DNA of 64,000 nucleotides from Serinicoccus sediminis. Lineage in GTDB: Bacteria; Actinomycetota; Actinomycetes; Actinomycetales; Dermatophilaceae. Made by a program: the position numbers and the translations under genes. Shown here piece by piece: positions 1-8,829 of the stretch. A model generated the notes under the pieces. It was not told the origin of the DNA, did not search any database, and worked only from the letters and a program-made list of their open reading frames with translations. Position 1 is the first letter of the stretch; each line of letters begins with the position of its first letter. The stretch is taken from NCBI RefSeq assembly GCF_004153545.1, contig NZ_SDVA01000007.1, positions 1 through 64,000 of the forward strand. The letters run 5' to 3'.

Positions 1-306
<306 letters not shown>

Positions 307-313
307 GCGCCGC

Positions 314-1159
314 TCAGCCCACCTCGACGACGACGGTGGTCGGCGACGACGTCGCCGCCCCGTCGTCGTCCGCGTCCGAGGACCACGTCCCGGACGAGCG
401 GGTCCACGTACGCCCCTGCACCTGCACCCGGACCACGTCCTCGGCCTCCGCGTGGCTCACCGCCCAGGTCGCGACGGCCCAGGCGCGCGCGGGGTCCCGG
501 GCCTCCAGCAGCAGCAGCCGCCCGTCCGCGCGGCCGTCCACCCCCAGCTGGGTGGCCGCCTTGTCGGCGACCCCCTGGGCCGACCCGGTCCCGGCGCCAC
601 GGCCGAGCCGGCAGTCGAGCCGGGTCGCCGACCCCTCCTGCCCGGTGAGGATCGAGGCCAGGACGCGCCCCTCCCACTCGTGGTCGGCATACGCGTCGGG
701 GAAGGCGCTGCGCTGCACCTCCTGGGCGACCTCGGTGACGACGCCCTGGTCCCACCCGCTCACCTGCACGAGCGCGTCGTAGAAGGCGTTGCTCGAGTAG
801 ACCGGGTCGGTCACCTGCTCGACGGTGCCCCAGCCCTGGCTGGGGCGCTGCTGGAACAGGCCCTGGCTGTCGGCGTCGCCGTAGCGCAGGTTGCGCAGCT
901 TGCTCTCCTGGATGGCGGTGGCCAGCGCGATGCTCGCCGCCCGCGGCGGGAGGTCGCGCTGCACCGCGACCGCAGCGATGGTCGCGGCGTTCGCCGCCTG
1001 CTCGGGCGTGAGCCGCACCTCCCGGTCCGCCGCGACGAAGGTGCACCGGGCGGGCGCCAGCTCGGTGGCCGCCCACCGGGTGCCCAGGACGGCGCCGGTC
1101 GCGGTGAGACCGACCGCCAGCGCGGGCACGAGGAGGCGGGCGGCGACGGATCGGGGCAC
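314..1159 (-). CDS. Membrane-anchored lysozyme-fold-like hypothetical protein
   Basis: 281 residues. Residues about 8-28 form one hydrophobic segment after a short basic N-terminus, so the protein is a signal-anchored or secreted envelope protein. Residues 83-130 contain IQESKLRNL, GDADSQGLFQQRPSQGWG and a DPVYSSNAFYDAL stretch, a pattern seen in a widespread actinobacterial family that resembles the substrate cleft of lysozyme/transglycosylase-fold proteins; the Glu of IQES could be the acid. The C-terminal third is low in recognisable motifs. The GTG start is supported by a -10 hexamer TAGACT (1171-1166, minus strand) six bases upstream, so the mRNA is probably leaderless. Enzymatic activity is not proven; some databases call relatives heavy-metal transporters without evidence. 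Confidence 0.75.
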   Translation of the reverse strand: MPRSVAARLLVPALAVGLTATGAVLGTRWAATELAPARCTFVAADREVRLTPEQAANAATIAAVAVQRDLPPRAASIALATAIQESKLRNLRYGDADSQGLFQQRPSQGWGTVEQVTDPVYSSNAFYDALVQVSGWDQGVVTEVAQEVQRSAFPDAYADHEWEGRVLASILTGQEGSATRLDCRLGRGAGTGSAQGVADKAATQLGVDGRADGRLLLLEARDPARAWAVATWAVSHAEAEDVVRVQVQGRTWTRSSGTWSSDADDDGAATSSPTTVVVEVG

Positions 1160-1165
1160 CCGGCC

Positions 1166-1211
1166 AGTCTAGGAGCCCGCGCCAGGGCCGCCCGGGACCC
1201 TCGCGTAGGGT
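1166..1211. promoter_or_regulatory. Divergent leaderless promoters
   Basis: The 59-base gap between two divergent genes holds a -10 hexamer for each: TAGACT on the minus strand at 1171-1166, six bases before the GTG at 1159, and TAGGGT on the plus strand at 1206-1211, seven bases before the GTG at 1219. Neither start has a Shine-Dalgarno sequence. The -35 elements are poorly conserved. Confidence 0.6.
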
Positions 1212-1218
1212 CGGCCGG

Positions 1219-1974
1219 GTGACGCGCCGTGACTACCACAAGGGGCCGGTGACCCTCCGGGGCACGCAGGTGCCGCGGACGACGACCGACCAGCGACTGC
1301 TCGACGACCACGGGCCGGCGGACTGGGTCCACTCCGACCCGTGGCGGGTGATGCGCATCCAGGCCGAGTTCGTCGAGGGCTTCGGGGCGCTGGCGGAGAT
1401 CGGCCCCGCCGTGGCCGTCTTCGGGTCGGCCCGCATCCCGGTGGACCACCCCTACTACGCCTGGGGTGAACGGGTCGGCCGTGCCCTCGTGGAGGCCGGC
1501 TACGCCGTCATCACCGGCGGGGGACCGGGGGCCATGGAGGCGGCCAACAAGGGCGCCGCCGCGGCGGGCGGCACCTCGGTCGGTCTCGGCATCGAGCTGC
1601 CCTTCGAGACGGGCCTCAACGACCACGTCGACCTCGGCGTCAACTTCCGCTACTTCTTTGTCCGCAAGACGATGTTCGTCAAGTACTCCGAGGGCTTCGT
1701 CGTGCTGCCCGGCGGCGTGGGGACGCTGGACGAGCTCTTCGAGGCGGTCACCCTCATCCAGACCGGCAAGGTCACCAACTTCCCCATCGTGCTGCTCGGC
1801 CGCGACTACTGGTCGCCCCTGCTCGGGTGGCTGACGTCGACGCTGCTGGCCGAGGGGATGATCTCCGCGGCCGACCTGGACCTGCTCCAGGTCACCGATG
1901 ACGTGGACGAGGCCGTCCGGTGGGTCCGGGCCCACCGCGAGCACCGCGCGGCACCGGAGCACCGCGACGTCTGA
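1219..1974 (+). CDS. LOG-family TIGR00730 Rossmann-fold protein
   Basis: 251 residues. LOG proteins hydrolyse cytokinin or purine nucleoside monophosphates to the base plus ribose 5-phosphate. The family signatures are present: GSAR (69-72), GGGPGAMEAAN (100-110) and PGGVGTLDELFE (164-175), which bind the ribose phosphate and carry the catalytic Arg/Glu. It is longer than the roughly 190-residue minimal LOG, with an N-terminal extension that contains a VHSDPWRVMRIQAEF stretch common in actinobacterial members. A -10 TAGGGT sits seven bases before the GTG, so translation is probably leaderless. The M. tuberculosis counterpart is Rv1205, consistent with the neighbourhood. Confidence 0.9.
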   Translation: MTRRDYHKGPVTLRGTQVPRTTTDQRLLDDHGPADWVHSDPWRVMRIQAEFVEGFGALAEIGPAVAVFGSARIPVDHPYYAWGERVGRALVEAGYAVITGGGPGAMEAANKGAAAAGGTSVGLGIELPFETGLNDHVDLGVNFRYFFVRKTMFVKYSEGFVVLPGGVGTLDELFEAVTLIQTGKVTNFPIVLLGRDYWSPLLGWLTSTLLAEGMISAADLDLLQVTDDVDEAVRWVRAHREHRAAPEHRDV

Positions 1975-2016
1975 GGGCGTCGGGCCCGGTGTCGGGTCCG
2001 GCGGTCCCGCCGTGCC

Positions 2017-2358
2017 ATGATCGGTGCCGTGATCATCCTCGGGGTCGTCTGCGCGGTGATCGCCCTCGGCGCCGTGCTGGCGTGGGCGGTCACCCGGCAG
2101 GAGGTGCCCGGAGTGGGCCCCGCCGTCGGCACGCAGTCCGCGCGCGGCCTGCCGTCCGGCCCGGTCGGGCCGGACGCGGTGCGAGCGCTCCGCTTCGACC
2201 CGGCGGTGCGCGGCTACCGCATGGAGCAGGTCGACGAGGTCCTGGCCCGGCTGTCCGACGAGCTGGGCGAGCGGGACGCCGAGATCACCAGGCTGCGGGA
2301 CGGGACGGCCGGGGGCGCGGAGGAGCGGCCGGACCTGACGGCGGAGGGGCGACCGTGA
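2017..2358 (+). CDS. DivIVA-domain membrane protein
   Basis: 113 residues. One transmembrane segment at about 2-24, a Gly/Pro-rich linker, then a short DivIVA-like motif at 58-78 (LRFDPAVRGYRMEQVDEVL) followed by a coiled-coil-like stretch with heptad Leu/Arg/Glu. Such small proteins are thought to be polar or septal scaffolding parts in actinobacteria; the exact role is unknown. Its TGA overlaps the GTG of the next gene, so it is translationally coupled to tag and the PIG-V-like gene in one operon. Confidence 0.8.
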   Translation: MIGAVIILGVVCAVIALGAVLAWAVTRQEVPGVGPAVGTQSARGLPSGPVGPDAVRALRFDPAVRGYRMEQVDEVLARLSDELGERDAEITRLRDGTAGGAEERPDLTAEGRP

Positions 2359-2990
2359 GCGACGCGCGTGCGCAGGACCTGACGGTCGGCCCGGACGGGG
2401 TCCCCCGGTGCGGGTGGCCCGGCCTCCACCACGCCGACTACCGCGACTACCACGACCGGGAGTGGGGCAAGCCGGTCCACGGTGAGTCAGCCCTCCTCGA
2501 GCGGCTGTGCCTGGAGGGGTTCCAGAGCGGTCTGTCCTGGCTGGTCATCCTGCGCAAGCGCCCGGGCTTCCGGCGCGCCTTCGCCGGGTTCGACGCCGAG
2601 GTGGTCGCCGACTACACCGAGGACGACGTCCAGCGGCTGCTGACCGACGAGTCGATCGTCCGCAACCGGCGCAAGATCGAGGCCACCATCGCCAACGCCC
2701 GCGCGACCCTCGCGCTGCGCGAGCACGGCGGTCTCGAGGAGCTCATGTGGACGCACGCCCCGGAGCCGACGCCCCGGCCGCGCCACTTCGCCGACGTCCC
2801 CACCCAGACGGCCGAGTCCGAGCTGCTCGCCAGGCGGCTGCGCAAGGCCGGGTTCGAGCAGGTCGGGCCCACGACGCTGTATGCCGCGATGCAGGCCTGC
2901 GGCCTGGTCGACGACCACCTCGTCGGCTGCTTCCGCGCCGGGTCGTCGCGCTCCGGGGTCCGGCCGACGGAGATGCGCGCCACCTCATGA
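2355..2990 (+). CDS. tag: DNA-3-methyladenine glycosylase I
   Basis: 211 residues. Tag removes 3-methyladenine from alkylated DNA as the first step of base excision repair. Features: an early CGWPGL motif (Cys19), YHDREWG at 32-38, the GLSWLVILRKRPGFRRAF helix, and a C-terminal YAAMQACGLVDDHLVGC stretch. The Cys/His near each end fit the zinc-snap residues that tie the termini together in E. coli Tag. GTG start at 2355 overlaps the upstream stop; its own stop overlaps the next ATG (ATGA), so the three genes are coupled. Orthologous to Rv1210. Confidence 0.93.
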   Translation: MSDARAQDLTVGPDGVPRCGWPGLHHADYRDYHDREWGKPVHGESALLERLCLEGFQSGLSWLVILRKRPGFRRAFAGFDAEVVADYTEDDVQRLLTDESIVRNRRKIEATIANARATLALREHGGLEELMWTHAPEPTPRPRHFADVPTQTAESELLARRLRKAGFEQVGPTTLYAAMQACGLVDDHLVGCFRAGSSRSGVRPTEMRATS

Positions 2991-4216
2991 CCGTCGCCGC
3001 CGCGACGCCGGCGGTGGGCCGGCGGCCCGACCTGCGCTTCCTCGGGGCGGTCGTGCTCCTGTGGACCGTGCTGCGGGTCGTCAGCGGGGTCATCCTCGTG
3101 CGGCTGGCCCACGACTACCAGGACCCGTCGGTGTACGACGACCCCGGCGTCGGGCTGTACTTCCAGTTCGCGACCCTGTGGGACGGGCAGTGGTACGAGC
3201 GGATCGCCACCGAGGGGTACCCCGACCGGCTGCCTGTCGGGTCCGACGGCCTCGTCCGGCAGAACCCGTGGGCGTTCTACCCGACCTTCCCGCTGCTGGC
3301 CCGCGGCGTCATGGCCCTCACCGGGTGGCCGTTCGCGGTCGCCGGTCCGGTGGTCGCGACGGTGCTGGGGTATGCCGCTGCGCTCGTCGTGGCCGGGCTG
3401 CTGCGCGACCGTGTGGGGCCGGCCGGGGCGCTGGCCGGGGTGGCCCTGCTGGGCGCCTACCCCAGCTCGCCCACCTTCCAGGTCGCCTACACCGAGTCGC
3501 TCGCCCTGCTGGTCCTCGCGGGCGCGCTCTGGCTGCTCGTGCGCGAGCGGTGGTGGGCCGCGGGCGTGGTCGCGCTGCTCACCGGGCTCGCGCGACCGGT
3601 GGCCCTGCCCCTCGGTCTGGTGGCGCTCGTGGTCGTCGTGGCGCGGTGGCGACGGCGCGGGACGGACCCGCTGCACCCGCGGGACTACCTGGCGATGGGG
3701 GCCGCCCTCGTGGGGTGCGGGCTGGCGGGGCTGGTCTGGCCGGCGGTGGCCTGGCTGCGGACGGGGCGGGCGGACGCCTACACGGCGACCATGTCCGCGT
3801 GGCGCGGGGGCGAGGAGGTACGGCCCTTCCTGCCGAGCATCGAGCGGGCCCAGTGGCTGTGGGGCGACCTCACCGGGCTGCTCGTCCTGGCAGCCGGCTG
3901 CGGCCTGCTGGTGCTGGCGGTGGTCGGGCCGTGGGCGGCGGGGCTGGGGCTGGCCCTGCGCACCTGGTGCCTGGGGTACGCGTTCTACCTGCTCGCGGCG
4001 CTGGACCCGTGGACCAGCCTCTACCGCTACCTCATGCTGCTGTTCCCGCTGTTCGTGGTGATGGCCGGCGCGGGCTGGGCGCCGGGCACGTCCCCGCAGC
4101 CCCGTTGGCTGCTGGTCCTGCGCACCACGGTCCTGGCCGCGCTCATGGTCGGCTGGCAGGTCTGGTGGGGGTGGTACCTCTTCCGGTTCGAGCCCCCGAG
4201 CGACTACCCGCCGTGA
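2987..4216 (+). CDS. PIG-V-like polyprenyl-phosphate mannosyltransferase
   Basis: 409 residues with about nine to ten predicted membrane spans. An early extracytoplasmic loop carries WDGQWYERIATEGYP and a second FYPTFPLLARG, the hallmark of the PIG-V / GT-C family that uses a lipid-linked sugar as donor. In actinobacteria relatives act in lipoglycan, phosphatidylinositol mannoside or protein glycosylation. The ATG overlaps the stop of tag, so it is co-transcribed, though the functional link to DNA repair is not obvious. The acceptor cannot be predicted from sequence. Confidence 0.8.
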   Translation: MTVAAATPAVGRRPDLRFLGAVVLLWTVLRVVSGVILVRLAHDYQDPSVYDDPGVGLYFQFATLWDGQWYERIATEGYPDRLPVGSDGLVRQNPWAFYPTFPLLARGVMALTGWPFAVAGPVVATVLGYAAALVVAGLLRDRVGPAGALAGVALLGAYPSSPTFQVAYTESLALLVLAGALWLLVRERWWAAGVVALLTGLARPVALPLGLVALVVVVARWRRRGTDPLHPRDYLAMGAALVGCGLAGLVWPAVAWLRTGRADAYTATMSAWRGGEEVRPFLPSIERAQWLWGDLTGLLVLAAGCGLLVLAVVGPWAAGLGLALRTWCLGYAFYLLAALDPWTSLYRYLMLLFPLFVVMAGAGWAPGTSPQPRWLLVLRTTVLAALMVGWQVWWGWYLFRFEPPSDYPP

Positions 4217-4264
4217 CCGTCCGCCCGGGTGCCGCCGGACGCCCGGTTCGCCGTGACGGGCGGC

Positions 4265-5068
4265 TCAGCGACCGGAGAAGACCGGCTTCTCCTTGGCCAG
4301 GAACGCGTCCACGGCCGCGCGGTGGTCCGCGCTCGTGCCGGTGCGGGCCATGAGGGTCTCCTCGACCTCCAGGGAGTCGGCGAGCCCGTGGCCGGCGGAG
4401 AACGCCACGGCCCGCCGCACGGCGCCGTAGGCCAGCGTGGGGCCGGCCGCCAGCCGCCGCGCCACGTCCATCGCCCGCGGCAGGAGCTCCTCGTCGGGCA
4501 CCACCTCGGTGGCCAGCCCGAGCCCCAGCGCCTCCTCGGCGGGCACCGTCCGCGGGAAGAGGAGCAGCTCCTTGGCCCGCGCGGTGCCGACCAGGCGGGG
4601 CAGCGACCAGGACGTGCCCGAGTCGCAGGACAGCGCGATCCCGGTGAAGGCGAGGTTGAAGCCCGCCGAGGCCGCGACGTAGCGCAGGTCGCAGGCGAAG
4701 GCGAAGGCGGCCCCGGCGCCCGCCGCCACCCCGTTGACCGCGGCGACCACCGGCTTGTCCATCGTCGCGAGCAGCTCGACGACGGGGTTGTAGTGCTCGG
4801 CCACGGTCCGCCACAGGGCCTCGGCGTCCTGGCCCAGCAGGCTGACGTGCTCCTTGAGGTCCTGGCCGACGCAGAAGGCCCGGCCCGACCCGGTGAGGAC
4901 GACGCACCGGACCTCCGGGTCGCCCGCGACCGTCCGGAGCGCGTCGAGCAGGGCCTCCTTCGTGGCGACGTCGAGGGAGTTCATGGCGTCCGCGCGGTCG
5001 AGCCGGACGACGGCGACACCGCTCCCGGCGTCGTGGTCCACGTGGACGGGGGAGGCGGCGCTGCTCAT
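4265..5068 (-). CDS. Enoyl-CoA hydratase/isomerase (crotonase) family
   Basis: 267 residues, the normal length of the crotonase fold. The oxyanion-hole segments AFCVGQDL and AAVNGVAAGAGAAFAFACDL are present. The LSCDSGTSWSLPRLVG stretch resembles PaaG-type isomerases, where an Asp rather than the Glu of classical hydratases is catalytic. Together with the adjacent PaaX-type regulator this points to phenylacetate-like or acyl-CoA degradation, but other paa genes are not in the window. A -10 TAGGTT on the minus strand (5080-5075) lies six bases before the ATG, so the gene has its own leaderless promoter although the PaaX gene is only 10 bases upstream. Confidence 0.85.
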   Translation of the reverse strand: MSSAASPVHVDHDAGSGVAVVRLDRADAMNSLDVATKEALLDALRTVAGDPEVRCVVLTGSGRAFCVGQDLKEHVSLLGQDAEALWRTVAEHYNPVVELLATMDKPVVAAVNGVAAGAGAAFAFACDLRYVAASAGFNLAFTGIALSCDSGTSWSLPRLVGTARAKELLLFPRTVPAEEALGLGLATEVVPDEELLPRAMDVARRLAAGPTLAYGAVRRAVAFSAGHGLADSLEVEETLMARTGTSADHRAAVDAFLAKEKPVFSGR

Positions 5069-5077
5069 CGTCCCAAC

Positions 5078-5884
5078 CTAGCGTCTGGTCTCGGCGAGCA
5101 CGTCATCGACGTAGCGGTCGGCGGCCGGGGCCAGGGCGGCCGCCCGGTCGAGGAAGTGGCGGCGCGCGCGGTGTCCCGGCCAGTCGCGCGGCAGCACCTC
5201 CGGCGGCAGGTCCGGGTCCTGGAAGAGGAAGCGCCGCCACGCGTGGACCAGCACGGTGCGCTCCCGGTACGCGACCTGCGGACCCAGCCCGGCGACGGCG
5301 GGGGAGGCGTCGAGGGCCTGCTCGAACCTGCGGTGCTCCCCGGCCAGCGCGTCCAGGTCCCACACCCGGGCGGCGAGGCCGGCGGCGTCCTGGGCCGGCT
5401 CCAGCCGACCGTGCACCGCTACCCAGCCGACCTCGAGGGGCTCCAGCGACGGCTCGAGCTCGGGGCTGGGACGGGGGCTGACCCAGCCGCCCGAGCCCCA
5501 CCGGCCGTAGCCGAGGTAGGTCATGGTCCGCGCCACCTGCTCGCGGCGTCGACGGTCGCCCCCCGAGTCGACGTGCACCAGGTGCCACCGGCCGTCCCAG
5601 GCGGGCGGTCCCGGGGCGTAGACCCGGTCGTGGGCCCGCTCCCAGCGGTGGCGCGCGCGGGGCGTCGCGGCATACCCCCGCACCCCCTCCTCGGAGTGCG
5701 CCTCGAGCCAGCCCTGGGCCACGAGCCGGGAGATGGCGGTGCGGGTCGCGGGGCCCGCGACGTCGACCGTCCCGGTCAGCGCGAGGACCGCGGAGACCGG
5801 GGCCCACCAGCCACGTCGTCGCAGGTGGTCGCCGAAGAGGTCGACGACGGCGGAGCGGGCGTGCACGGGGACAGTGTGCCGCAC
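5078..5884 (-). CDS. PaaX-family transcriptional regulator
   Basis: 268 residues. N-terminal winged helix-turn-helix with ARSAVVDLFGDHLRRRG and ATRTAISRLVAQGWLEAHSEEG, then the central and C-terminal PaaX domains, including a GRWHLVHVDSG segment and a FLFQDPDLPPEVLPRDWPG segment close to the family LxxRDPxLPxxLLPxxWPG signature. PaaX proteins repress phenylacetyl-CoA catabolic genes and respond to the CoA thioester. The first GTG (5884) was taken; a GTG six codons later is equally possible. It sits directly upstream of the crotonase in the same orientation, its likely target. Confidence 0.87.
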   Translation of the reverse strand: MRHTVPVHARSAVVDLFGDHLRRRGWWAPVSAVLALTGTVDVAGPATRTAISRLVAQGWLEAHSEEGVRGYAATPRARHRWERAHDRVYAPGPPAWDGRWHLVHVDSGGDRRRREQVARTMTYLGYGRWGSGGWVSPRPSPELEPSLEPLEVGWVAVHGRLEPAQDAAGLAARVWDLDALAGEHRRFEQALDASPAVAGLGPQVAYRERTVLVHAWRRFLFQDPDLPPEVLPRDWPGHRARRHFLDRAAALAPAADRYVDDVLAETRR

Positions 5885-5998
5885 GAGGGTCCACCCCGAT
5901 TAGGCGCGCCGTCGGGGAGGGGGAATAATACGGTGGGTATGTCTCCGTCGACACCGCGGCGGAGGAGCGGCGCAGCCGCGCCACGAGGAAGGGCAACC

Positions 5999-6166
5999 AT
6001 GGCAGCTATGAAGCCCCGCACCGGGGACGGTCCGCTGGAAGTGACCAAGGAGGGGCGCGGCATCGTCCTGCGCATGCCTCTGGAGGGTGGTGGCCGGCTC
6101 GTCGTCGAGATGAACGCCGAGGAGGCGAGCGCTCTCGGCGACGCCATCAAGGACTGCGTGGGCTGA
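5999..6166 (+). CDS. DUF3117 small protein
   Basis: 55 residues, the full family length. The motif KPRTGDGPLEVTKEGRG and the ending LGDAIKDC are near invariant in actinobacterial DUF3117 proteins (Rv1211 in M. tuberculosis). Function unknown. ATG at 5999 has a good ribosome-binding site (AGGAAGGG) about ten bases upstream, so a 5' leader exists. A GGGAATAATAC stretch at 5921-5931 is a candidate promoter element. Confidence 0.92.
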   Translation: MAAMKPRTGDGPLEVTKEGRGIVLRMPLEGGGRLVVEMNAEEASALGDAIKDCVG

Positions 6167-6182
6167 CCCCCGCCGCGCTGCA

Positions 6183-6219
6183 GGAGAGCCCCTGGACGTC
6201 CCGTCGTCCGGGGGCTCCC
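6183..6219. terminator. Bidirectional terminator
   Basis: Inverted repeat GAGAGCCCCTGGACG / CGTCCGGGGGCTCCC, about 13 of 15 pairs counting one G-T, with a seven-base loop, between the convergent DUF3117 and O-methyltransferase genes. Confidence 0.7.
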
Positions 6220-6226
6220 GCGTGTC

Positions 6227-6859
6227 TCAGCGCTTGACCGCGACGAACAGCCCGTCGCCCACCGGGAGCAGGACGGGGACCAGCCCGTCCTCCTCGCGCA
6301 GGCTCTTCCCGAGGTCGCGCAGGACGGTCGTCGTCTCGTCGCGGGCCGCCGGGTCCGCGACCCGGTCGTGCCACAGCATGTTGTCGAGGACGAGCAGCCC
6401 GCCCGGCCGGAGCAGCCGCAGCGCGGCCTCGGCGTAGACCGGGTAGCCGTCCTTGTCCGCGTCGACGAGGACCAGGTCGTAGGCGCCGTCGGTGAGCCGG
6501 CCGAGGACGGCGGCCGCCTCACCGCTGATGACGCGGGTGCGCTGCGGGGGGATGCCGGCCGCGGCATACGCCTCCCGGGCCGCGCGCTGGTGCTCCGGGT
6601 CGTTGTCGATCGTCGTGAGGATGCCGTCGCGCGCCATCCCCTGCAGCAGCCACAGGCCCGAGCTCCCGGCGCCGGTGCCGACCTCCACCACGTGGGTGGC
6701 CCGCACCGCCGCGGCCAGCAGGCGCAGCGTGGCGCCGGCCCCGTTGCCGAGCGGGGTCGCGCCGAGCTCCTCGCCGCGTCGCTGGGCCGACTCGATGACG
6801 GGGTGGGGAGCGATGAAGTCCTCGGCGTAGGCGACCGAGGATGCCTTGGGTGCTGCCAT
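6227..6859 (-). CDS. SAM-dependent O-methyltransferase
   Basis: 210 residues of the class I methyltransferase_3 family (caffeoyl-CoA/catechol O-methyltransferase type). Motif I is VVEVGTGAGSSGLWL (57-71); the acidic motif DLVLVDADKDGYPVY supplies Asp residues that usually bind a divalent metal. The M. tuberculosis counterpart is Rv1220c, also next to sigE. A minus-strand -10 TAGGCT (6871-6866) six bases before the ATG predicts a leaderless transcript, divergent from sigE. Natural substrate unknown. Confidence 0.9.
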   Translation of the reverse strand: MAAPKASSVAYAEDFIAPHPVIESAQRRGEELGATPLGNGAGATLRLLAAAVRATHVVEVGTGAGSSGLWLLQGMARDGILTTIDNDPEHQRAAREAYAAAGIPPQRTRVISGEAAAVLGRLTDGAYDLVLVDADKDGYPVYAEAALRLLRPGGLLVLDNMLWHDRVADPAARDETTTVLRDLGKSLREEDGLVPVLLPVGDGLFVAVKR

Positions 6860-6915
6860 GCGCGTAGCCTATCCCGCCCGTCCCGTCCAGCCTCCTCCCA
6901 GCCGGACCTGGAACC

Positions 6916-7509
6916 GTGATGGCTATGTCGACGCCGGACTGGGTCCCCCCGAGCTGGGAGGAGATCGTGCGTGAGCACTCGCCCCGGGTCTACCGGCTGG
7001 CCTACCGGCTGACCGGCGACCCGCACGAGGCGGAGGACCTCACGCAGGACGTCTTCGTGCGCGTCTTCCGGTCCCTCGACTCCTACCGGCCCGGGACCTT
7101 CGAGGGGTGGCTGCACCGGATCACCACCAACCTCTTCCTCGACAAGATGCGTCGACGTCAGCGGATCCGCTTCGACGCTCTCACCGAGGAGCTGTCCGCC
7201 CGGCTGCCGCTGCGGGCCACCGGCACCGACCCCGAGCAGGTCTACGCCATGACCCACCTGGACGGCGACATCCAGGCGGCTTTGAACGCCTTGCCGCCGC
7301 AGTTCCGGGCGGCGGTCGTGCTGTCCGACATCGAGGGCCTCTCCTACGAGGAGGTCGCCCAGACGCTGGGCATCAAGATGGGCACCGTGCGCTCACGCAT
7401 CCACCGGGGACGCGCGCTGCTGCGGCAGTCCCTGGAGCACCGGCGGCCCACCCGTGGGCTGCGGCCCAGCGCCGCCGGGCTCGGTCGCCCGGCCGCCGCG
7501 CTCGGCTGA
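6916..7509 (+). CDS. sigE: ECF RNA polymerase sigma factor, SigE type
   Basis: 197 residues. Region 2 (about 20-90) contains [26 protein letters not shown] and the [19 protein letters not shown] -10 recognition part; region 4 (about 125-180) has [23 protein letters not shown] and [11 protein letters not shown]. Synteny with O-methyltransferase, htrA and tatB marks it as the SigE envelope-stress factor. The start could be GTG 6916, ATG 6919 or ATG 6925. An unusual point is that the zinc anti-sigma gene rseA, which in mycobacteria separates sigE from htrA, is missing: only 26 bases separate this stop from htrA. Confidence 0.92.
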   Translation: MMAMSTPDWVPPSWEEIVREHSPRVYRLAYRLTGDPHEAEDLTQDVFVRVFRSLDSYRPGTFEGWLHRITTNLFLDKMRRRQRIRFDALTEELSARLPLRATGTDPEQVYAMTHLDGDIQAALNALPPQFRAAVVLSDIEGLSYEEVAQTLGIKMGTVRSRIHRGRALLRQSLEHRRPTRGLRPSAAGLGRPAAALG

Positions 7510-7535
7510 GGCCCGCGCTGGCAGAATCCCTGGGT

Positions 7536-8768
7536 ATGACCGACCCCACCGTGCACCGCCCCGTCGACGGGGCGGCCCCACCTCCCCCGGCGCCGGTCCC
7601 GCGACGTCCCGCCCCGAGGCGCGCGGCGCGGAGGTCGCTGGCCCCGGTGGTGCTCGTCGCGCTGGTCAGCGGAGGCCTCGGTGGGCTCGGTGGCGCCGTC
7701 CTCGCCGACCGCCTCGACCCCGCCCCGGGCGCGGCGCCCGCGGAGCAGGGACAGACAGGGGGGCAGGCGCAGCCGGCCGCCCCCCAGCCGGAACCGACCA
7801 GCCCGCCCGACCCTCCGGCGCAGGCCGACGGCACCATCAGCGGCCTGTCGCGTGCGGTCCTGCCCAGCGTCGCCCTCATCTCCATCGGCCAGGACGGCTC
7901 CCTCGGGCTGGGGTCCGGCTTCGTCGTCCGCAGCGACGGGTACCTCGTCACCAACCACCACGTCATCGAGGTCGCCGGCGACGGCGACCCGATCGTCGTC
8001 GAGCTGCCCGGTCAGGAGCCGCTGGACGCCGAGGTGGTGGGCAGCGAGCAGGCCTACGACATCGCCGTGCTGCGGGTGGACCGGGAGGACCTCACCCCCC
8101 TGGCGTTCGCCGACTCCGACGAGGTGCAGGTCGGTCAGACGGTGGTCGCCGTCGGTGCCCCGCTGGGCCTGGACAGCACCGTCACCAGCGGCATCGTCTC
8201 GGCGAAGGACCGGCCGGTCGTCGCCGGGGAGACGCAGGAGAGCACCAGCTACATCAGCGCGATCCAGACCGACGCCGCCATCAACCCCGGCAACTCCGGT
8301 GGCCCGCTGCTCGACCTGTCGGGCCGCGTCGTGGGGGTCAACTCCGCCATCGCGCAGCTGCCGCAGGCGGGCGGCTTCGGCGGCCGCGCGGGCAGCATCG
8401 GGCTGGGCTTCGCGGTGCCCGCGGAGCAGGCCGACCGCACGGCGACCCAGCTCATCGAGACGGGCACGAGCGAGCACCCGGTCATGGGCGTGCTCGTCGA
8501 CCTCGCCTACACCGGGGAGGGCGCCCGGGTCCGCCGCCAGGTCGCCGGCGAGGAGACCCCCGTGGTCGAGGGTGGTCCGGCCGACCGCGCCGGGGTGCGG
8601 CCCGGCGACGTCATCCTCTCGGTCGACGGGACGACCATCCGCGACTCGCAGCACCTCATCGTCGTCCTGCGCTCCTACGCCGTCGGTGACACCGTCGAGA
8701 TCGAGCTGCGGACCGCGGCCGGCGACGACCGGACGGTCAGCGTGACCCTGGCCGGGTCCGGAGACTAG
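7536..8768 (+). CDS. htrA: HtrA/DegP-type serine protease with PDZ domain
   Basis: 410 residues. Pro-rich cytoplasmic start, one transmembrane segment at about 36-58, a Pro/Gln linker, then a trypsin-fold protease with catalytic His142 (NHHVI), Asp175 (YDIAVLRVD) and Ser254 (PGNSGGPL), and a PDZ domain at about 310-405 (GGPADRAGVRPGDVILSVDG). It degrades or refolds damaged proteins outside the membrane and in mycobacteria feeds back on SigE signalling. It follows sigE by 26 bases; CAGAAT eight bases before the ATG could also give an internal leaderless promoter. Confidence 0.94.
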   Translation: MTDPTVHRPVDGAAPPPPAPVPRRPAPRRAARRSLAPVVLVALVSGGLGGLGGAVLADRLDPAPGAAPAEQGQTGGQAQPAAPQPEPTSPPDPPAQADGTISGLSRAVLPSVALISIGQDGSLGLGSGFVVRSDGYLVTNHHVIEVAGDGDPIVVELPGQEPLDAEVVGSEQAYDIAVLRVDREDLTPLAFADSDEVQVGQTVVAVGAPLGLDSTVTSGIVSAKDRPVVAGETQESTSYISAIQTDAAINPGNSGGPLLDLSGRVVGVNSAIAQLPQAGGFGGRAGSIGLGFAVPAEQADRTATQLIETGTSEHPVMGVLVDLAYTGEGARVRRQVAGEETPVVEGGPADRAGVRPGDVILSVDGTTIRDSQHLIVVLRSYAVGDTVEIELRTAAGDDRTVSVTLAGSGD

Positions 8769-8829
8769 GTAGGGTGACGGCGTCGACGCGACCACCCGCA
8801 CGGGGTGGTCCACGGAGCGGAGGAGCGGC

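Noticed and set aside
4229-5998. Long open frame on the plus strand opposite the crotonase and PaaX genes
   Set aside because: It has no start support and no recognisable motif; such frames are normal shadows in G+C-rich DNA. Only its last 55 codons (DUF3117) are real.
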